Assembly: GCF_026626745.1 (NCBI RefSeq)
Contig: NZ_JAPNJW010000001.1
Span: 5,440,001 to 5,504,000, forward strand
DNA length: 64,000 bases
Direction: 5' to 3'
From: Nannocystis sp. RBIL2
Lineage (GTDB): Bacteria > Myxococcota_A > Polyangia > Nannocystales > Nannocystaceae
In this document: piece by piece, positions 1 through 8,524 of the stretch
Layout of the letters: the number at the start of each line of letters is the position of its first letter
How positions within the stretch are numbered: the first letter of the stretch is position 1
Notes under the pieces: generated by a model
What the model was told of the DNA's origin: nothing
Databases searched by the model: none
The model's input: only the letters and a program-made list of their open reading frames with translations
Position numbers and translations under genes: made by a program

Positions 1-232
1 CGCCCCACAGCAGCGCGCGCGCCAGCGGTGAAGCCTCGGCCCCCTCGACCACCGTCTTGGCCGACAGTCCGTTGCCGCCGAACAGCAACCCTCCGACGGC
101 CAGAAGCCCGACGTACACCGGCAGACCGCGGCGCAGCGCCTCCGCGCCGGCTGTCAGCGTGAGCGCTCGAGCCAGCGCCCAGGCGGCCGGCAGTTCGGCG
201 AGAGCACGTCCGGCCGTCACGCGCCTTGCCAT
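1..232 (-). CDS. Hypothetical protein, N-terminal part, cut by window edge
   Basis: Reverse-strand frame opening with ATG at 232 and still open at base 1, so only 77 codons are visible. The product begins MARRVTAGRALAELPAAW and then has an apolar stretch, LPVYVGLLAVGGLLFGG, that could be one transmembrane segment. I do not recognise the family from this fragment. There is no clear Shine-Dalgarno. It is transcribed away from the FG-GAP gene end, with about 260 bases between them. The reading frame and Ala/Leu/Arg-rich composition look like coding sequence, but the call rests on composition and the membrane segment only. Confidence 0.5.
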   Translation of the reverse strand, partial: MARRVTAGRALAELPAAWALARALTLTAGAEALRRGLPVYVGLLAVGGLLFGGNGLSAKTVVEGAEASPLARALLWG

Positions 233-266
233 CGCAGGGCCCACGCCGCCTGTCAATGCCGCGCAG

Positions 267-348
267 TCCTCCCCGCCCCGCACAATTCCTCCCCACCGCG
301 TAGTTCCTCCCCGCCCCACAGGTCCTCCCCGTCCCGCAGTTCCTCCCC
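267..348. repeat. Five-copy 18-bp degenerate tandem repeat
   Basis: The octamer TCCTCCCC recurs at 267, 287, 305, 323 and 341, so the spacing is 20, 18, 18 and 18 bases. The bases between are similar (GCCCCGCACAAT, ACCGCGTAGT, GCCCCACAGG, GTCCCGCAGT). It lies in the gap between the 3' end of the FG-GAP gene and the start of the left-edge gene. On the reverse strand it reads as repeated GGGGAGGA purine tracts. No function is evident. Confidence 0.7.
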
Positions 349-494
349 GCCGCGCGGCGTACTTCACGCGGAGTCACTGCCAGGCCCACGAGGCGACGAT
401 CTCGTCCCGTCGAAGCCGACCACCCAGGCGCAGCGGCGACATGACGCGGTGGACGAGCCCGCAGGGCCCAGCTCGGCCCCCCGCAACTCTCCCG

Positions 495-2411
495 TCAATA
501 CAGGTACACCGCCCCCGTGCGCGGGCCGTAGTTGTTGCTCTGGTCCCCGCCCACGCCCGTCGCCAGGCTCGCTTCGTCGGAGGTGCCCACGGCCAGGGTC
601 GTCCCGTCTCCGGACAGCGCCAGCGCCACCCCGAAGCGATCTTTCTCGTCCGAGTTGGGCGACTTGACGTAGCTCTGCAGCTGCCACGATCCCGGCGCGC
701 GGCGGTACACGAACACCGCCCCCGAGTCCTTGCGCGAGTTGTTGGATGGATCGCCGCCGACTCCCACGTCCGTCCCGTCCTCGCTCGGGGCACCGACCGC
801 CAGCGTCGAGCCATCGGCAGACAGCGCCAGGCTCGTTCCGAAGCGGTCCGGCTCGGTGTCGGGCGCCTTGACGTACGCCTCGCGCACCCAGGACCCACCG
901 GCGCGCGCGAACAGGTACACCGCCCCCGCCTCGGGCACGCTGTTGTCGGTCTCGTCGCCGTCGATGCCGGTCGCCGCGCTGCCTTCCCTGTCGGCGCTGA
1001 CCGCGATCGTCTGCCCGTCCTGCGAGATCGACACGACCCCGCCGAAGAAGTCGCTGGCGTTCGCGTTCCACGCCTTGAGGTACGCGCGCTGCGACCACTC
1101 CCCGTCGCCGTCCGCCGTGAACACGTACGCCGCGCCGCTCCACGGGGCCGCGTTATCGTGCGGGGAGTCGTCCTCGCCTGCGACGCCGCTGTCCTCGCCC
1201 GGCGCGCCGACCACCAGAGTGCGGCCATCGCCCGCGAGCGCCACCGAGGACCCGAACCCGTCCTCCGTCTCGGCGTTCGACGCCTTCACGAACTCGCGCT
1301 GCGACCAACCGTCCTCGCCGCGGGCGAACACGTACACTGCGCCCGACACCGGCGCCGCCGAGTCCGTCTGGAAGCCGTCGACCCCGGTCCCGCTGCTGCT
1401 CTCGCCCGGAGCGCCCACCGCCAGGACGTCGCCGTCGGTCGACAACGCCAGGCTCGCGCCGAACCACGCATCCGGCTTGGTGTTCGACGGCTTGACGTAC
1501 GCCTGCTGCGACCAGCTGTTGCCGTTGCGCGCGAACACGTAGACGGCCCCGGACGTGGGCGCGCTCTCGTCGCCGGCGTCGCCGTCGATGCCGAAGGCCC
1601 CGCTGTCCTCGTCCCAGGCGCCGATCGCCACCACCTCGCCGTCGCCGGAGATCGCCACCACGCCGCCGAACTGGTCCTGCGGCCCCGGGTTGAACGGCTT
1701 GAGGTACGCCTGCTGCGTCCACGTCTGCCCCGCTCGCACGAACACGTAGGCCGCGCCCGCCTCCTTGCAGCCGTTGTCGGACGCGTCGCCGTTGACCGCA
1801 GACGCGCAGCTCGACTCGAGCGACGCCCCGACCACCAGCGTCTCGCCGTCGGCCGAGAGCGCCACGCTCTGACCGAAGTAATCGTTCTTGTCGGGGTTGC
1901 TCGCCTTGAGGTAGCCGACCGCCGCGACCATCGCCGACGTCACGCGGACCGCCTCCGAGTCGGAGCAGCCGATTTCGTTGCAGGCCCGCACCACGTAGCT
2001 CGCCCCCGCCTGGAGGTGCAGCGGCATCGCCAGCGACAGCGAAGTGCCCAGGAGCTCGTCGGCCAGCACGACCTCGCCAGTCTCGCCGCCCTGCTCGATC
2101 AACTGATAATGGCGAGCTCCGGCGCTCGGCGACCACGTGAAGTCGAACTGCTTGATCGCCGAGAAGCCCAGCGAGAGGACCGGCGCGTCCGGCAAGCCCT
2201 CGTCCGCCGAACCGGTGACGGTCATCACCGGGTCTGGCAACTCCCCGGAGGTGCTCGCGGCGTCGTCCTCGGCCGGCGCGCTCGTCGACTCGCCGTCGCC
2301 GCTGGTGTCGGTGTCGCTGTCGGTCTCGGCAGCGTCGCCTTGCGCGACACCCTGCGGAAGACAGCCGAGGATGCAGGCAGAGAACAGGGAAAAGCGCAGA
2401 TAGATGGACAC
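495..2411 (-). CDS. FG-GAP/beta-propeller repeat lipoprotein
   Basis: A 638-residue secreted protein, probably displayed on the cell surface. The chosen GTG at 2411 follows GGGAGG by about six bases and gives VSIYLRFSLFSACILGC, a lipoprotein signal peptide with Cys as the attachment residue; longer starts upstream lack this. A Ser/Thr/Asp/Glu linker follows, then a fibronectin-like stretch (about 60-165). About seven copies of a roughly 65-residue repeat come next, each with FGxSVALSxDGxTLVVGA, a Gly/Asp-rich loop, GAVYVFAR and W(S/T)QQAYVK. These match FG-GAP (integrin alpha-like) propeller blades, where the Asp/Gly loops usually bind calcium. Ligand unknown. Such repeat lipoproteins are common in Nannocystaceae. 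Confidence 0.85.
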   Translation of the reverse strand: MSIYLRFSLFSACILGCLPQGVAQGDAAETDSDTDTSGDGESTSAPAEDDAASTSGELPDPVMTVTGSADEGLPDAPVLSLGFSAIKQFDFTWSPSAGARHYQLIEQGGETGEVVLADELLGTSLSLAMPLHLQAGASYVVRACNEIGCSDSEAVRVTSAMVAAVGYLKASNPDKNDYFGQSVALSADGETLVVGASLESSCASAVNGDASDNGCKEAGAAYVFVRAGQTWTQQAYLKPFNPGPQDQFGGVVAISGDGEVVAIGAWDEDSGAFGIDGDAGDESAPTSGAVYVFARNGNSWSQQAYVKPSNTKPDAWFGASLALSTDGDVLAVGAPGESSSGTGVDGFQTDSAAPVSGAVYVFARGEDGWSQREFVKASNAETEDGFGSSVALAGDGRTLVVGAPGEDSGVAGEDDSPHDNAAPWSGAAYVFTADGDGEWSQRAYLKAWNANASDFFGGVVSISQDGQTIAVSADREGSAATGIDGDETDNSVPEAGAVYLFARAGGSWVREAYVKAPDTEPDRFGTSLALSADGSTLAVGAPSEDGTDVGVGGDPSNNSRKDSGAVFVYRRAPGSWQLQSYVKSPNSDEKDRFGVALALSGDGTTLAVGTSDEASLATGVGGDQSNNYGPRTGAVYLY

Positions 2412-3195
2412 GATCAACCTCCCGGACGCCAAAGGCGATAAGGCGCACTCGCCGAGCCCGGCAAAACAGCCGGCCCGCCACGTTCGACGCGCGCCACGAG
2501 TACGGGCGGTCCGTCGATTCATCGCAGGTCTAGCACGCGCTCAATCACCGCCACAAGCCGCCGCGCACGAATCCAGCCCCGCACTGACGTGAGTCGCCGA
2601 CGCAACTCCGCTTGGTACCTCCATCGATTCCCAACTGCAGTTGGCAAGTCCAGCACCGATCACCAACCGCAGTTGGCTGGCGAGCCGAGCCCGCCTGGTC
2701 TACGCTGCGCTCATTCGTCGACACCGCGACTGCGACGAATATCGCCTCCATGCATTACTCGATCGCCACCCCCACACCCAGCCGGCCGGCAGCGCTCCGA
2801 CACGCCCCGCCCGCACGCGGAGGTCCGCCAAGACGTGGCCTCAGCGACCCGGCCGCCGTCGACAGCCCCCGCACCTCCGTCCCCGCAGCGCCTCGACACG
2901 ACGACGAACCCGCGATCCTCGAGGCCCCACGTCCCGCCCCTCGAGCAGGACCCTCCGAAGCAGTCACCGGCGTGGCGTCCGCCCCGCGCGAAACCGCTCG
3001 CTCTAGATGCCGCGTCTTGCGCAGTCGTTGGACGGCGCTTTTTGCGCAGCCGCCGCAGCCGCCGCCAACGTAGCTACGACCCGTTTGCGGCGCCATTTTC
3101 AAAATTATGCGCGGCGCCCGCAGCGCGATTGCTTCTCGCCGTGGGCACATCATGCAGGGGGTCACGGTGCCTCACCCGTTCCGACAGAGGAAGCC
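2412..3195. other. 784-bp intergenic region upstream of FG-GAP gene
   Basis: No frame here looks like a protein; the open frames are Pro/Arg-rich GC artefacts. It contains the twin palindromes at 2631-2676 and an AT-rich patch, ATTTTCAAAATTAT, at about 3094-3107 flanked by GGCGCC on both sides, which could be a promoter for the small gene at 3196. The promoter of the leftward FG-GAP gene should also lie here. Confidence 0.5.
2631..2676. promoter_or_regulatory. Pair of 14-bp palindromes, candidate operator
   Basis: CCAACTGCAGTTGG at 2631-2644 is a perfect palindrome. CCAACCGCAGTTGG at 2663-2676 differs by one base. The centres are 32 bp apart, about three helical turns, so two dimers would bind the same face of the helix. 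The pair lies 220-265 bp upstream of the FG-GAP gene start and about 520 bp before the small peptide gene. The operator role is inferred. Confidence 0.4.
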
Positions 3196-3366
3196 ATGCG
3201 TGATCACAACGAGACCCATCAATCCCCCGACCATCGGGAGCACCCGAACCTCCCGCTGGGGATGACCGCCGCGGATGACGCCCCGTTTACGGTCGCGCCC
3301 AGCTTCTCTCCGTGGGGCGGCGACAACTTGGAGGAGTTCGAAGAGCACCCGTGCTTCTGGTCCTAG
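3196..3366 (+). CDS. Small acidic peptide, 56 residues
   Basis: ATG at 3196 is preceded by AGAGGAAG, a good ribosome binding site. The peptide is hydrophilic and acidic, has no signal peptide or membrane segment, and has a single Cys near the end (…EEHPCFWS). The central part (PFTVAPSFSPWGGDN) is rich in Pro, Ser and aromatics. The leader-like N-terminus and short C-terminal segment recall ribosomally made modified-peptide precursors, but no modifying enzyme is nearby, so this is only a possibility. I do not recognise the family. An AT-rich patch about 90 bp upstream could hold its promoter. Confidence 0.55.
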   Translation: MRDHNETHQSPDHREHPNLPLGMTAADDAPFTVAPSFSPWGGDNLEEFEEHPCFWS

Positions 3367-3533
3367 CTGGCCTTGGGGGCAGGTCCTGCGGACCAGGCTC
3401 GCCTCGCGAGCCCGGCGCGTGAATTCCAAGGCGCGCCCAGCGGCGGCGCGAAATTGCCACAAAAGCACTGTAAGTCGCCGCGGGGGGTGCCTGGACGATT
3501 GACAAGCGGCGGTCGGTCGGAGGAATTGGGGCC

Positions 3534-4694
3534 GTGCCGCCCGTCACGCCCCTCACCATGCGCATTCGCCGCGCCTTCTCCCGACTTTTCGATTCGCGGC
3601 GGATCGGTCGCAGCATCGCTCTTTGCGCTGCGCTGTCCGTGCCGTTCGTCGCCTGCACCTCGCTGACCCTCACTCGCCTGAACTCGGCGCAGAAGAAGCC
3701 CAACAACGTGTGGGTGTTCTTCACCGTCGAACAGAACGAGGAGCCGGTCGCCGGCCTCCAGGCCGAGGACTTCCAGATCTACGAAGACGGCGACCTGGTC
3801 TCGACCTACGAGAGCAAGCAGGTCATTCAGAACCCCGAGGTCGCCGCGGTCATGTACACCATGCTGCTGCTCGACGTGTCCGGCTCGGTGTCGGAGTCGG
3901 GCTCGGCTGACCAACTCGTCGACGCCGCCCAGCTGTTCACCGACCGCGTCGGCAAGACCCAGAAGGTCGGCGTCTACGCGTTCGACGGTGAGAAGGAGCT
4001 GCACTCGGTGACGCCCTTCACCGAGTCGGAGGGCGCCGTGTCCGGCGGCCTCGATGGCCTCCGCACCTACAAGCCCAAGGACCCCTCGACCAACCTGCAC
4101 GGCGCGGTCATGGAGGGCCTCAAGGAGCTCAAGAAGTCGCTCGACAAGGAGAAGAAGCCGCTCAAGTTCGGCACCCTCGTCGTGTTCACCGACGGCACCG
4201 ACCGCGCCGCCCGCTTCAGCCGCGAGGACATGAAGCAGGAGCTGCTCAAGGAGCAGTACAAGGACTACGAGATCTACGCGATCGGCGTCGGCGCCGAGAT
4301 CAAGAAGGCCGGCCTCGGCGACATCGGCCGTGACGGCACCGAGCTCGCGACCGAGCAGGCCGGCGTCAAGACCGCCTTCGAGAAGGTCGCCGACCGCATC
4401 GAGCGCCACACCAAGCGCTTCTACCTGCTGTCGTACTGCACCCCGGCGCGCAAGGGCACCCACACCGTCCGCATCGTCGCCAACAGCAAGAACCCCAAGG
4501 GCTCCGGCGACCTCGAGTGGGACTTCAACGCCGACGGCTTCGGCCCCCCGCCCGACTGCGACCCCAACACCCCGCCCGTGTTCCCGCTCAAGACCGGCGA
4601 AGTGGTCGACACCGGCAAGATCCAGGGCGACAGCGGCGGCAGCGGCAAGGTGAAGGTCAAGGCCTCCGCCTCCGCCTCCGCCTCCGCCAACTGA
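3534..4694 (+). CDS. VWA-domain lipoprotein
   Basis: A 386-residue exported protein. GTG at 3534 follows GGAGG at 3519-3523; an ATG at 3558 is the alternative and keeps the signal peptide but has no Shine-Dalgarno. The lipobox is VPFVAC near residue 41. The von Willebrand A domain carries the metal-site motif DVSGS at residue 114 and a later TDGTD, so the MIDAS looks intact and metal-dependent ligand binding is likely. A short hydrophilic tail ends in (Ala-Ser)n, encoded by a GCCTCC hexamer repeat at 4663-4689. Partner unknown. It converges with the beta-helix gene; nested inverted repeats separate them. Confidence 0.85.
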   Translation: MPPVTPLTMRIRRAFSRLFDSRRIGRSIALCAALSVPFVACTSLTLTRLNSAQKKPNNVWVFFTVEQNEEPVAGLQAEDFQIYEDGDLVSTYESKQVIQNPEVAAVMYTMLLLDVSGSVSESGSADQLVDAAQLFTDRVGKTQKVGVYAFDGEKELHSVTPFTESEGAVSGGLDGLRTYKPKDPSTNLHGAVMEGLKELKKSLDKEKKPLKFGTLVVFTDGTDRAARFSREDMKQELLKEQYKDYEIYAIGVGAEIKKAGLGDIGRDGTELATEQAGVKTAFEKVADRIERHTKRFYLLSYCTPARKGTHTVRIVANSKNPKGSGDLEWDFNADGFGPPPDCDPNTPPVFPLKTGEVVDTGKIQGDSGGSGKVKVKASASASASAN

Positions 4695-4725
4695 GCCGCT
4701 TTGCGGCCTGACCGCCGCACCCTCC

Positions 4726-4782
4726 CGAACGGGCATGTCTTTAAAAAAACATGCCCGTTCGCGCATGTGCGAACGGGCATGT
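4726..4782. repeat. Nested inverted repeats with alternative hairpins
   Basis: Three 13-14 base arms lie in a row: CGAACGGGCATGT (4726-4738), ACATGCCCGTTCGC (4749-4762) and GCGAACGGGCATGT (4769-4782). The middle arm can pair with either neighbour, giving two mutually exclusive stems of 13 and 14 perfect pairs. The 17-base CGAACGGGCATGTCTTT is also a direct repeat (4726, 4770). It lies 32 bases after the VWA stop codon. A transcription-termination or attenuator role is inferred. Confidence 0.75.
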
Positions 4783-4823
4783 CTTTCCAGACATAGACGC
4801 ACGCACGCCCGACCTCGCGCCGA

Positions 4824-4841
4824 GATGTCCTTTCGGACATC
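4824..4841. terminator. Hairpin between convergent genes
   Basis: GATGTCC (4824-4830), loop TTTC, GGACATC (4835-4841) is a perfect 7-bp stem only 15 bases from the end of the leftward beta-helix gene and about 130 bases after the VWA gene. It belongs to the dispersed GACATGTCC/GGACATGTC family. There is no long T-run, so intrinsic termination is plausible but unproven. Confidence 0.5.
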
Positions 4842-4855
4842 TTGATATCCGACAC

Positions 4856-6625
4856 TCAGCCGCCGAGGCGGCGCGCGAGCTGGTCCTCGTACAGCGACGG
4901 CGGGTCGAGCACGCCGACCTGGCCGGGGCCCTCGACCCAGTCCTCGGGCGCGGTCCCGGCGGCGTCGGGCGACTCCAGGCTGGTCTCGACCGTGAGCTGC
5001 GGCCCGACCCCGATCACGTAGCCGTGGCCGAACTGGCGCGAGCGCACCACGCCCTTGCCGCTCGCGTTCCACACGGCCGACTGCGTCGCGCTGTGCCCGG
5101 CGCCGCTCGACCACGCCAGGCGGTTGACCGCGCCCCAGCCGTCGTCGACCACGCTCTGGTCGAGCAGGTTGGCCGTCGCCAGCGAGTGGTGGAACTCCGA
5201 CAGCCCCACCGTCCCGAACTCGCTGCCCATCAGCGCCACCGCCTTGCCCTCCGACGAGTGGACCCGCAGCCACACGATCCCGGTCGCGCCGAAGCCCCAG
5301 TTCTGCACGAAGTTGTGCCGCCCCGCCCGCGCCACGCAGTCGCGCACCAGCACCTCGCCGCTCTGCATCACCTCGAACAGGTAGCCGTTGCCGCCGTCGC
5401 CGCGGTGCTGCGCCAGCTCGAGCGTGCTGTCGGCGACGGTCACTCGCGCGCTGCGCTGGATCGTCAGCCCGCCCGACTGCAGGTGGCGCCCGGCGCCCTT
5501 GCCCTCGCCCGGCGCGCCCGGCGACACGAACGACTTCACGCCCGTCACCCACGCGTCGCGCACCCCGAGCATCGCCACCGCGTACACCTGGTCCTGCGAC
5601 CACGCGTCCTCCCAGCCGACCGCGTTGGCGACCCCGACGTCCATCAGCGCCACCTCGCGGAGCAACCCGGTCACCGGCCGCACGCTGGCCTGGTCGCGCA
5701 CCAGCGCCGGATAGCGCAGCGGCACGTCGATCTCGACCGCGCCGCTGCCCGGGTCGACCGCGGTGACGGTGCGCCAGAAGAACGGCTGCCAGGAGTCGTT
5801 GAAGACCATCCAGGTGCCGTTCATCTCGTGCTCGGTGACGAAGGCCGGGGAGATCTGCCAGCCGATGGCGATCTCGTCGCCGACCTTCAGGCCGCTGGCG
5901 TCGGCCACGGTGATCGTCCGCGCGCGCACCTGGCCGTCCTCGGCCAGGGCGACGTCGGCCCCGAGCTGCGGCGCGCCGGCGAAGGTCAAATGTGCCTCAA
6001 AGGACATGTCCGAAAAGGCAGTGAACCACAGCCGGCTCTGCTCGGCCCCGACGCCGGCGATCACGGTGTTCGAGGCCTTCACGGTGAGCCGCCCGTCGAC
6101 CCGATAGAGCCCCGCCGGCAGCCGCACGACCGCCCCGCCGGCCTCGGCCGCGGCGTCGAGCGCGGCCTGCAGCGCCGCGGTGGCGTCGCTCATGCCCGTC
6201 GCGTCGGCCCCGTGGTCGCGCACCGCGTCGATCGTCAGCGCCGGCAGCTCGCTGCCCGGCGCCGCCGTGGCCAGGCGATAGCCCGCGTACGAGAAGTCGT
6301 GGAGGAAGCGCCCGTCCGGCCCGCTGAACTCGGGCGTCCAGTCCTCGGGATAGAGCTCGCTGCGCCAGCCCACCACCGGCTCCCCGGTCGTGCTGCTCGC
6401 GTCGGTCGTGCTCGTGGTCGTCGACGTCGGCGATGTCGTGGTGCTCGTCGCCTCGCCCGTGTCGGTCGGTGACTCGCTCGTCGCCCCGCCGGTCGTGGTG
6501 CTCGTCGCCTCGGTGCCCGCGCCCGTGCTCGGCCCCTCGGCAGTCGACGTAGTCGCGCCAGTGCTGCCGTCCCCGCCACCACACGCCACGAGCCACACCA
6601 GCGACGCACCCACGAATCTGCGCAT
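4856..6625 (-). CDS. Beta-helix (pectate-lyase-like) lipoprotein
   Basis: 589 residues. The signal peptide MRRFVGASLVWLVAC ends in a lipobox Cys at 15. A 65-residue Thr/Ser/Gly linker follows, typical of this genome's lipoproteins. The mature part has the N-terminal signature of the pectate-lyase-3/glycosyl hydrolase 28-like superfamily (DAVRDHGADATGMSDATAAL, about residues 130-150), then GGAVVRLPAGLYRV and many short strands expected of a right-handed beta-helix. Family members cleave or bind polysaccharides; the substrate here cannot be read from the sequence. One palindrome of the dispersed family (GGACATGTCC, 6002-6011) lies within the coding region. Confidence 0.8.
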   Translation of the reverse strand: MRRFVGASLVWLVACGGGDGSTGATTSTAEGPSTGAGTEATSTTTGGATSESPTDTGEATSTTTSPTSTTTSTTDASSTTGEPVVGWRSELYPEDWTPEFSGPDGRFLHDFSYAGYRLATAAPGSELPALTIDAVRDHGADATGMSDATAALQAALDAAAEAGGAVVRLPAGLYRVDGRLTVKASNTVIAGVGAEQSRLWFTAFSDMSFEAHLTFAGAPQLGADVALAEDGQVRARTITVADASGLKVGDEIAIGWQISPAFVTEHEMNGTWMVFNDSWQPFFWRTVTAVDPGSGAVEIDVPLRYPALVRDQASVRPVTGLLREVALMDVGVANAVGWEDAWSQDQVYAVAMLGVRDAWVTGVKSFVSPGAPGEGKGAGRHLQSGGLTIQRSARVTVADSTLELAQHRGDGGNGYLFEVMQSGEVLVRDCVARAGRHNFVQNWGFGATGIVWLRVHSSEGKAVALMGSEFGTVGLSEFHHSLATANLLDQSVVDDGWGAVNRLAWSSGAGHSATQSAVWNASGKGVVRSRQFGHGYVIGVGPQLTVETSLESPDAAGTAPEDWVEGPGQVGVLDPPSLYEDQLARRLGG

Positions 6626-6700
6626 GATCCCCAGCTTGCCCGACCAGCGGCCTCAACAATACGCAGGGCGATCGTCGCTGCCTCACGACCTCTCCGTCCG

Positions 6701-6735
6701 CGGATGCCCGATCGGACATGCTCTTACGGACATCT
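6701..6735. repeat. Dispersed hairpin repeat copy, intergenic
   Basis: GATGCCCGATCGGACATGC followed by TCTTACGGACAT contains two overlapping copies of the GAYGYCC/GGACAT inverted motif. It lies about 110 bp before the AgmX-domain gene and 75 bp upstream of the divergent beta-helix gene, so it may fall in both leader regions. Confidence 0.6.
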
Positions 6736-6847
6736 CCCGCGGGCCGGCCGACCGCGGCCGCGCGACCCCAGCGAACAGCGGCCGGTTTCACGCGCCCACC
6801 CATTGTCGTCGATCTCACAGGCGCGGGAACTTTCCCCGTCCTCGATC

Positions 6848-8521
6848 GTGACACCCTGCTGCGTGAGCCGTCCCAGCGTGACCCCTGTCGTACCAGCCGT
6901 CGCCGAGGTGGTCGCCCGTTATCGCGGCCGGGTCGTCGACGTGCAGCACGTCCGCTGGAGCGAGCCGCCGGCAGTGTCCCCGGCCGCCTTCCTCGGCGGC
7001 GGCGCGACCCTCCTGCTGCTCGGCTTCGCCCTCGCCCTGCACGGCCTGGCCCAGGTCGAGGCCGCGGCGCAATGCGAGCTGCCGCCCTGTCCCGGTGGGG
7101 GCGTCGGCGCCGGCCTCGGCGCCTTCCTGATCGCCGCCGGCCTGCTCCCGCTGGTCGTCGGCCTGGTCCGCTGGCGAGACCGCACCCGCGCCCGCTACAC
7201 CATCGGCGAGGCGCCCGGGACCGACTTCACGGTCGCGGTCCCCGGCGCCCCGGCCGAGGGCGTGCCGCTGATCATCGCCCTCGAGCAGGGCTTCGTACTC
7301 GGCCTCCCGCCCGGGGTGCGCGGCACGATCGACGGCGACAGCCCGATCGACCTCGCCGAGGCGGCCGCGCAGGGCCGGCGCTCGCTCGCCCTGCCCGCGG
7401 GCGCCAGGGCCGTCGTGGAGCTCGGCGCGCTGGCCTTCGAGATCTCCCAGGTCGCGCCCGCCGACGCGCCACACAATCCGCTCGACTTCGACCGCCTCAC
7501 CTGGCTCAGTCACATCGGCGCGGCGCTGCTGGTCGGCGGCTGGGTGTGGTGGATCGATCACTCGCCGGTCGCCACGATCGAGCTCGACCACGAGGCGCAG
7601 ATCGAGCTGGCCGCCCGCTACATCACGCCGGCGCCGCCGAAGAGCGAGCAGACCCCGCAGCCTCCGCCCGTCACGACCCCGCGAGTCGCCGCGGCACGCC
7701 CGGTCGAAAAACCCGCGCGCCCGCCGGAGCCCGCGCCCGAGCCCGAGCCGCCGCCCGTCGGCTTCGCAGTCGACGAAGCCAGCGGCCTGGTCGCCCCGTC
7801 GTCACCGGCAGCGTTCGCCCGCCGCCCGAGCAAGGCCAACGTCGGCTCGCGCTTCGATCGCCGGTTCGACTACGACCGCGTCGCCGGAGCCCTCGGCGAC
7901 CCCGGCTTCGTCAACGCGGTCGAGGACTACACCGTCAACATGAAGGACGGCCAGCGCGCCTACAAGAACGCCACCGACGACGCCTGGTGGGCCCAGGCCA
8001 CCGGTGGTCCGCCGCGCACGAGCAAGCACTTCGGCGGCCTCGAGCTCGCCGAGACCGAGCGCGGCGGCGGCCTGCACCCCGACAAGCCCGAGCCGAAGAA
8101 GGGACCTGTCTCTCAGGTCACCTTGACCGCCTCGCAGGGCCTGCCGCCGCCGACCAAGGAAGAGCGCGCCGCGAACCGACTCATCGCCCGGCTCCACATC
8201 GACGGCCCGACGATCACCGGCGACGCCGGCCTCGACAAGATCGAGCTGAAGCAGTACGCGCGCAAGCGGTCGGGCCCGTGGCGCGCCTGCTACGAACAGG
8301 CGCTGGTCAAGGACCCCGAGCTCGCCGGCATCATGCAGTTCCAGGTCCACTTCGACGCGACCGGCAAGGCCACCCTCGCCCGCGTCAACTGGTCGACCCT
8401 CTCGATCGGCAAGATCGAAGCTTGCCTCGCCAAGGCCTCGGTCGGCTGGAAGCTCCACACCTCGCTGCCCAAAGAGACCAAGGCGGTGTTCGAGCTGCAG
8501 TTCGAGGCCCACACCCACTGA
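6848..8521 (+). CDS. Membrane protein with AgmX-type C-terminal domain
   Basis: About 557 residues. GTG codons at 6848, 6863 and 6878 are all possible starts and none has a good Shine-Dalgarno. Two apolar segments (AAFLGGGATLLLLGFALAL and GAFLIAAGLLPLVVGLV) precede a roughly 110-residue soluble region. A third membrane segment (IGAALLVGGWVWW) is followed by a Pro/Glu-rich spacer like those of TonB proteins. The last ~110 residues match the AgmX/PglI domain of myxobacterial gliding and secretion-associated proteins (GPWRACYEQAL, VHFDATGKATLARVN, ACLAKASVGW). It is therefore probably an inner-membrane protein spanning the periplasm with an envelope complex. A hairpin repeat (8103-8119) encodes part of the linker. 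Confidence 0.8.
   Translation: MTPCCVSRPSVTPVVPAVAEVVARYRGRVVDVQHVRWSEPPAVSPAAFLGGGATLLLLGFALALHGLAQVEAAAQCELPPCPGGGVGAGLGAFLIAAGLLPLVVGLVRWRDRTRARYTIGEAPGTDFTVAVPGAPAEGVPLIIALEQGFVLGLPPGVRGTIDGDSPIDLAEAAAQGRRSLALPAGARAVVELGALAFEISQVAPADAPHNPLDFDRLTWLSHIGAALLVGGWVWWIDHSPVATIELDHEAQIELAARYITPAPPKSEQTPQPPPVTTPRVAAARPVEKPARPPEPAPEPEPPPVGFAVDEASGLVAPSSPAAFARRPSKANVGSRFDRRFDYDRVAGALGDPGFVNAVEDYTVNMKDGQRAYKNATDDAWWAQATGGPPRTSKHFGGLELAETERGGGLHPDKPEPKKGPVSQVTLTASQGLPPPTKEERAANRLIARLHIDGPTITGDAGLDKIELKQYARKRSGPWRACYEQALVKDPELAGIMQFQVHFDATGKATLARVNWSTLSIGKIEACLAKASVGWKLHTSLPKETKAVFELQFEAHTH
8103..8119. repeat. Dispersed hairpin repeat inside AgmX-domain gene
   Basis: GACCTG (8103-8108), TCTCT, CAGGTC (8114-8119) is a perfect 6-bp stem. 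It translates as part of KKGPVSQVTLT, in the variable linker between the Gly-rich region and the C-terminal domain, where an insertion would be tolerated. Confidence 0.55.
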
Positions 8522-8524
8522 GCG

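Noticed and set aside
57..2441. Very long rightward open frame (about 790 codons) over the FG-GAP gene
   Set aside because: Low-complexity Arg/Pro/Ala-rich product without motifs; it is antisense to a clear repeat protein with signal peptide and Shine-Dalgarno. Such shadow frames are common at this GC content throughout the window.
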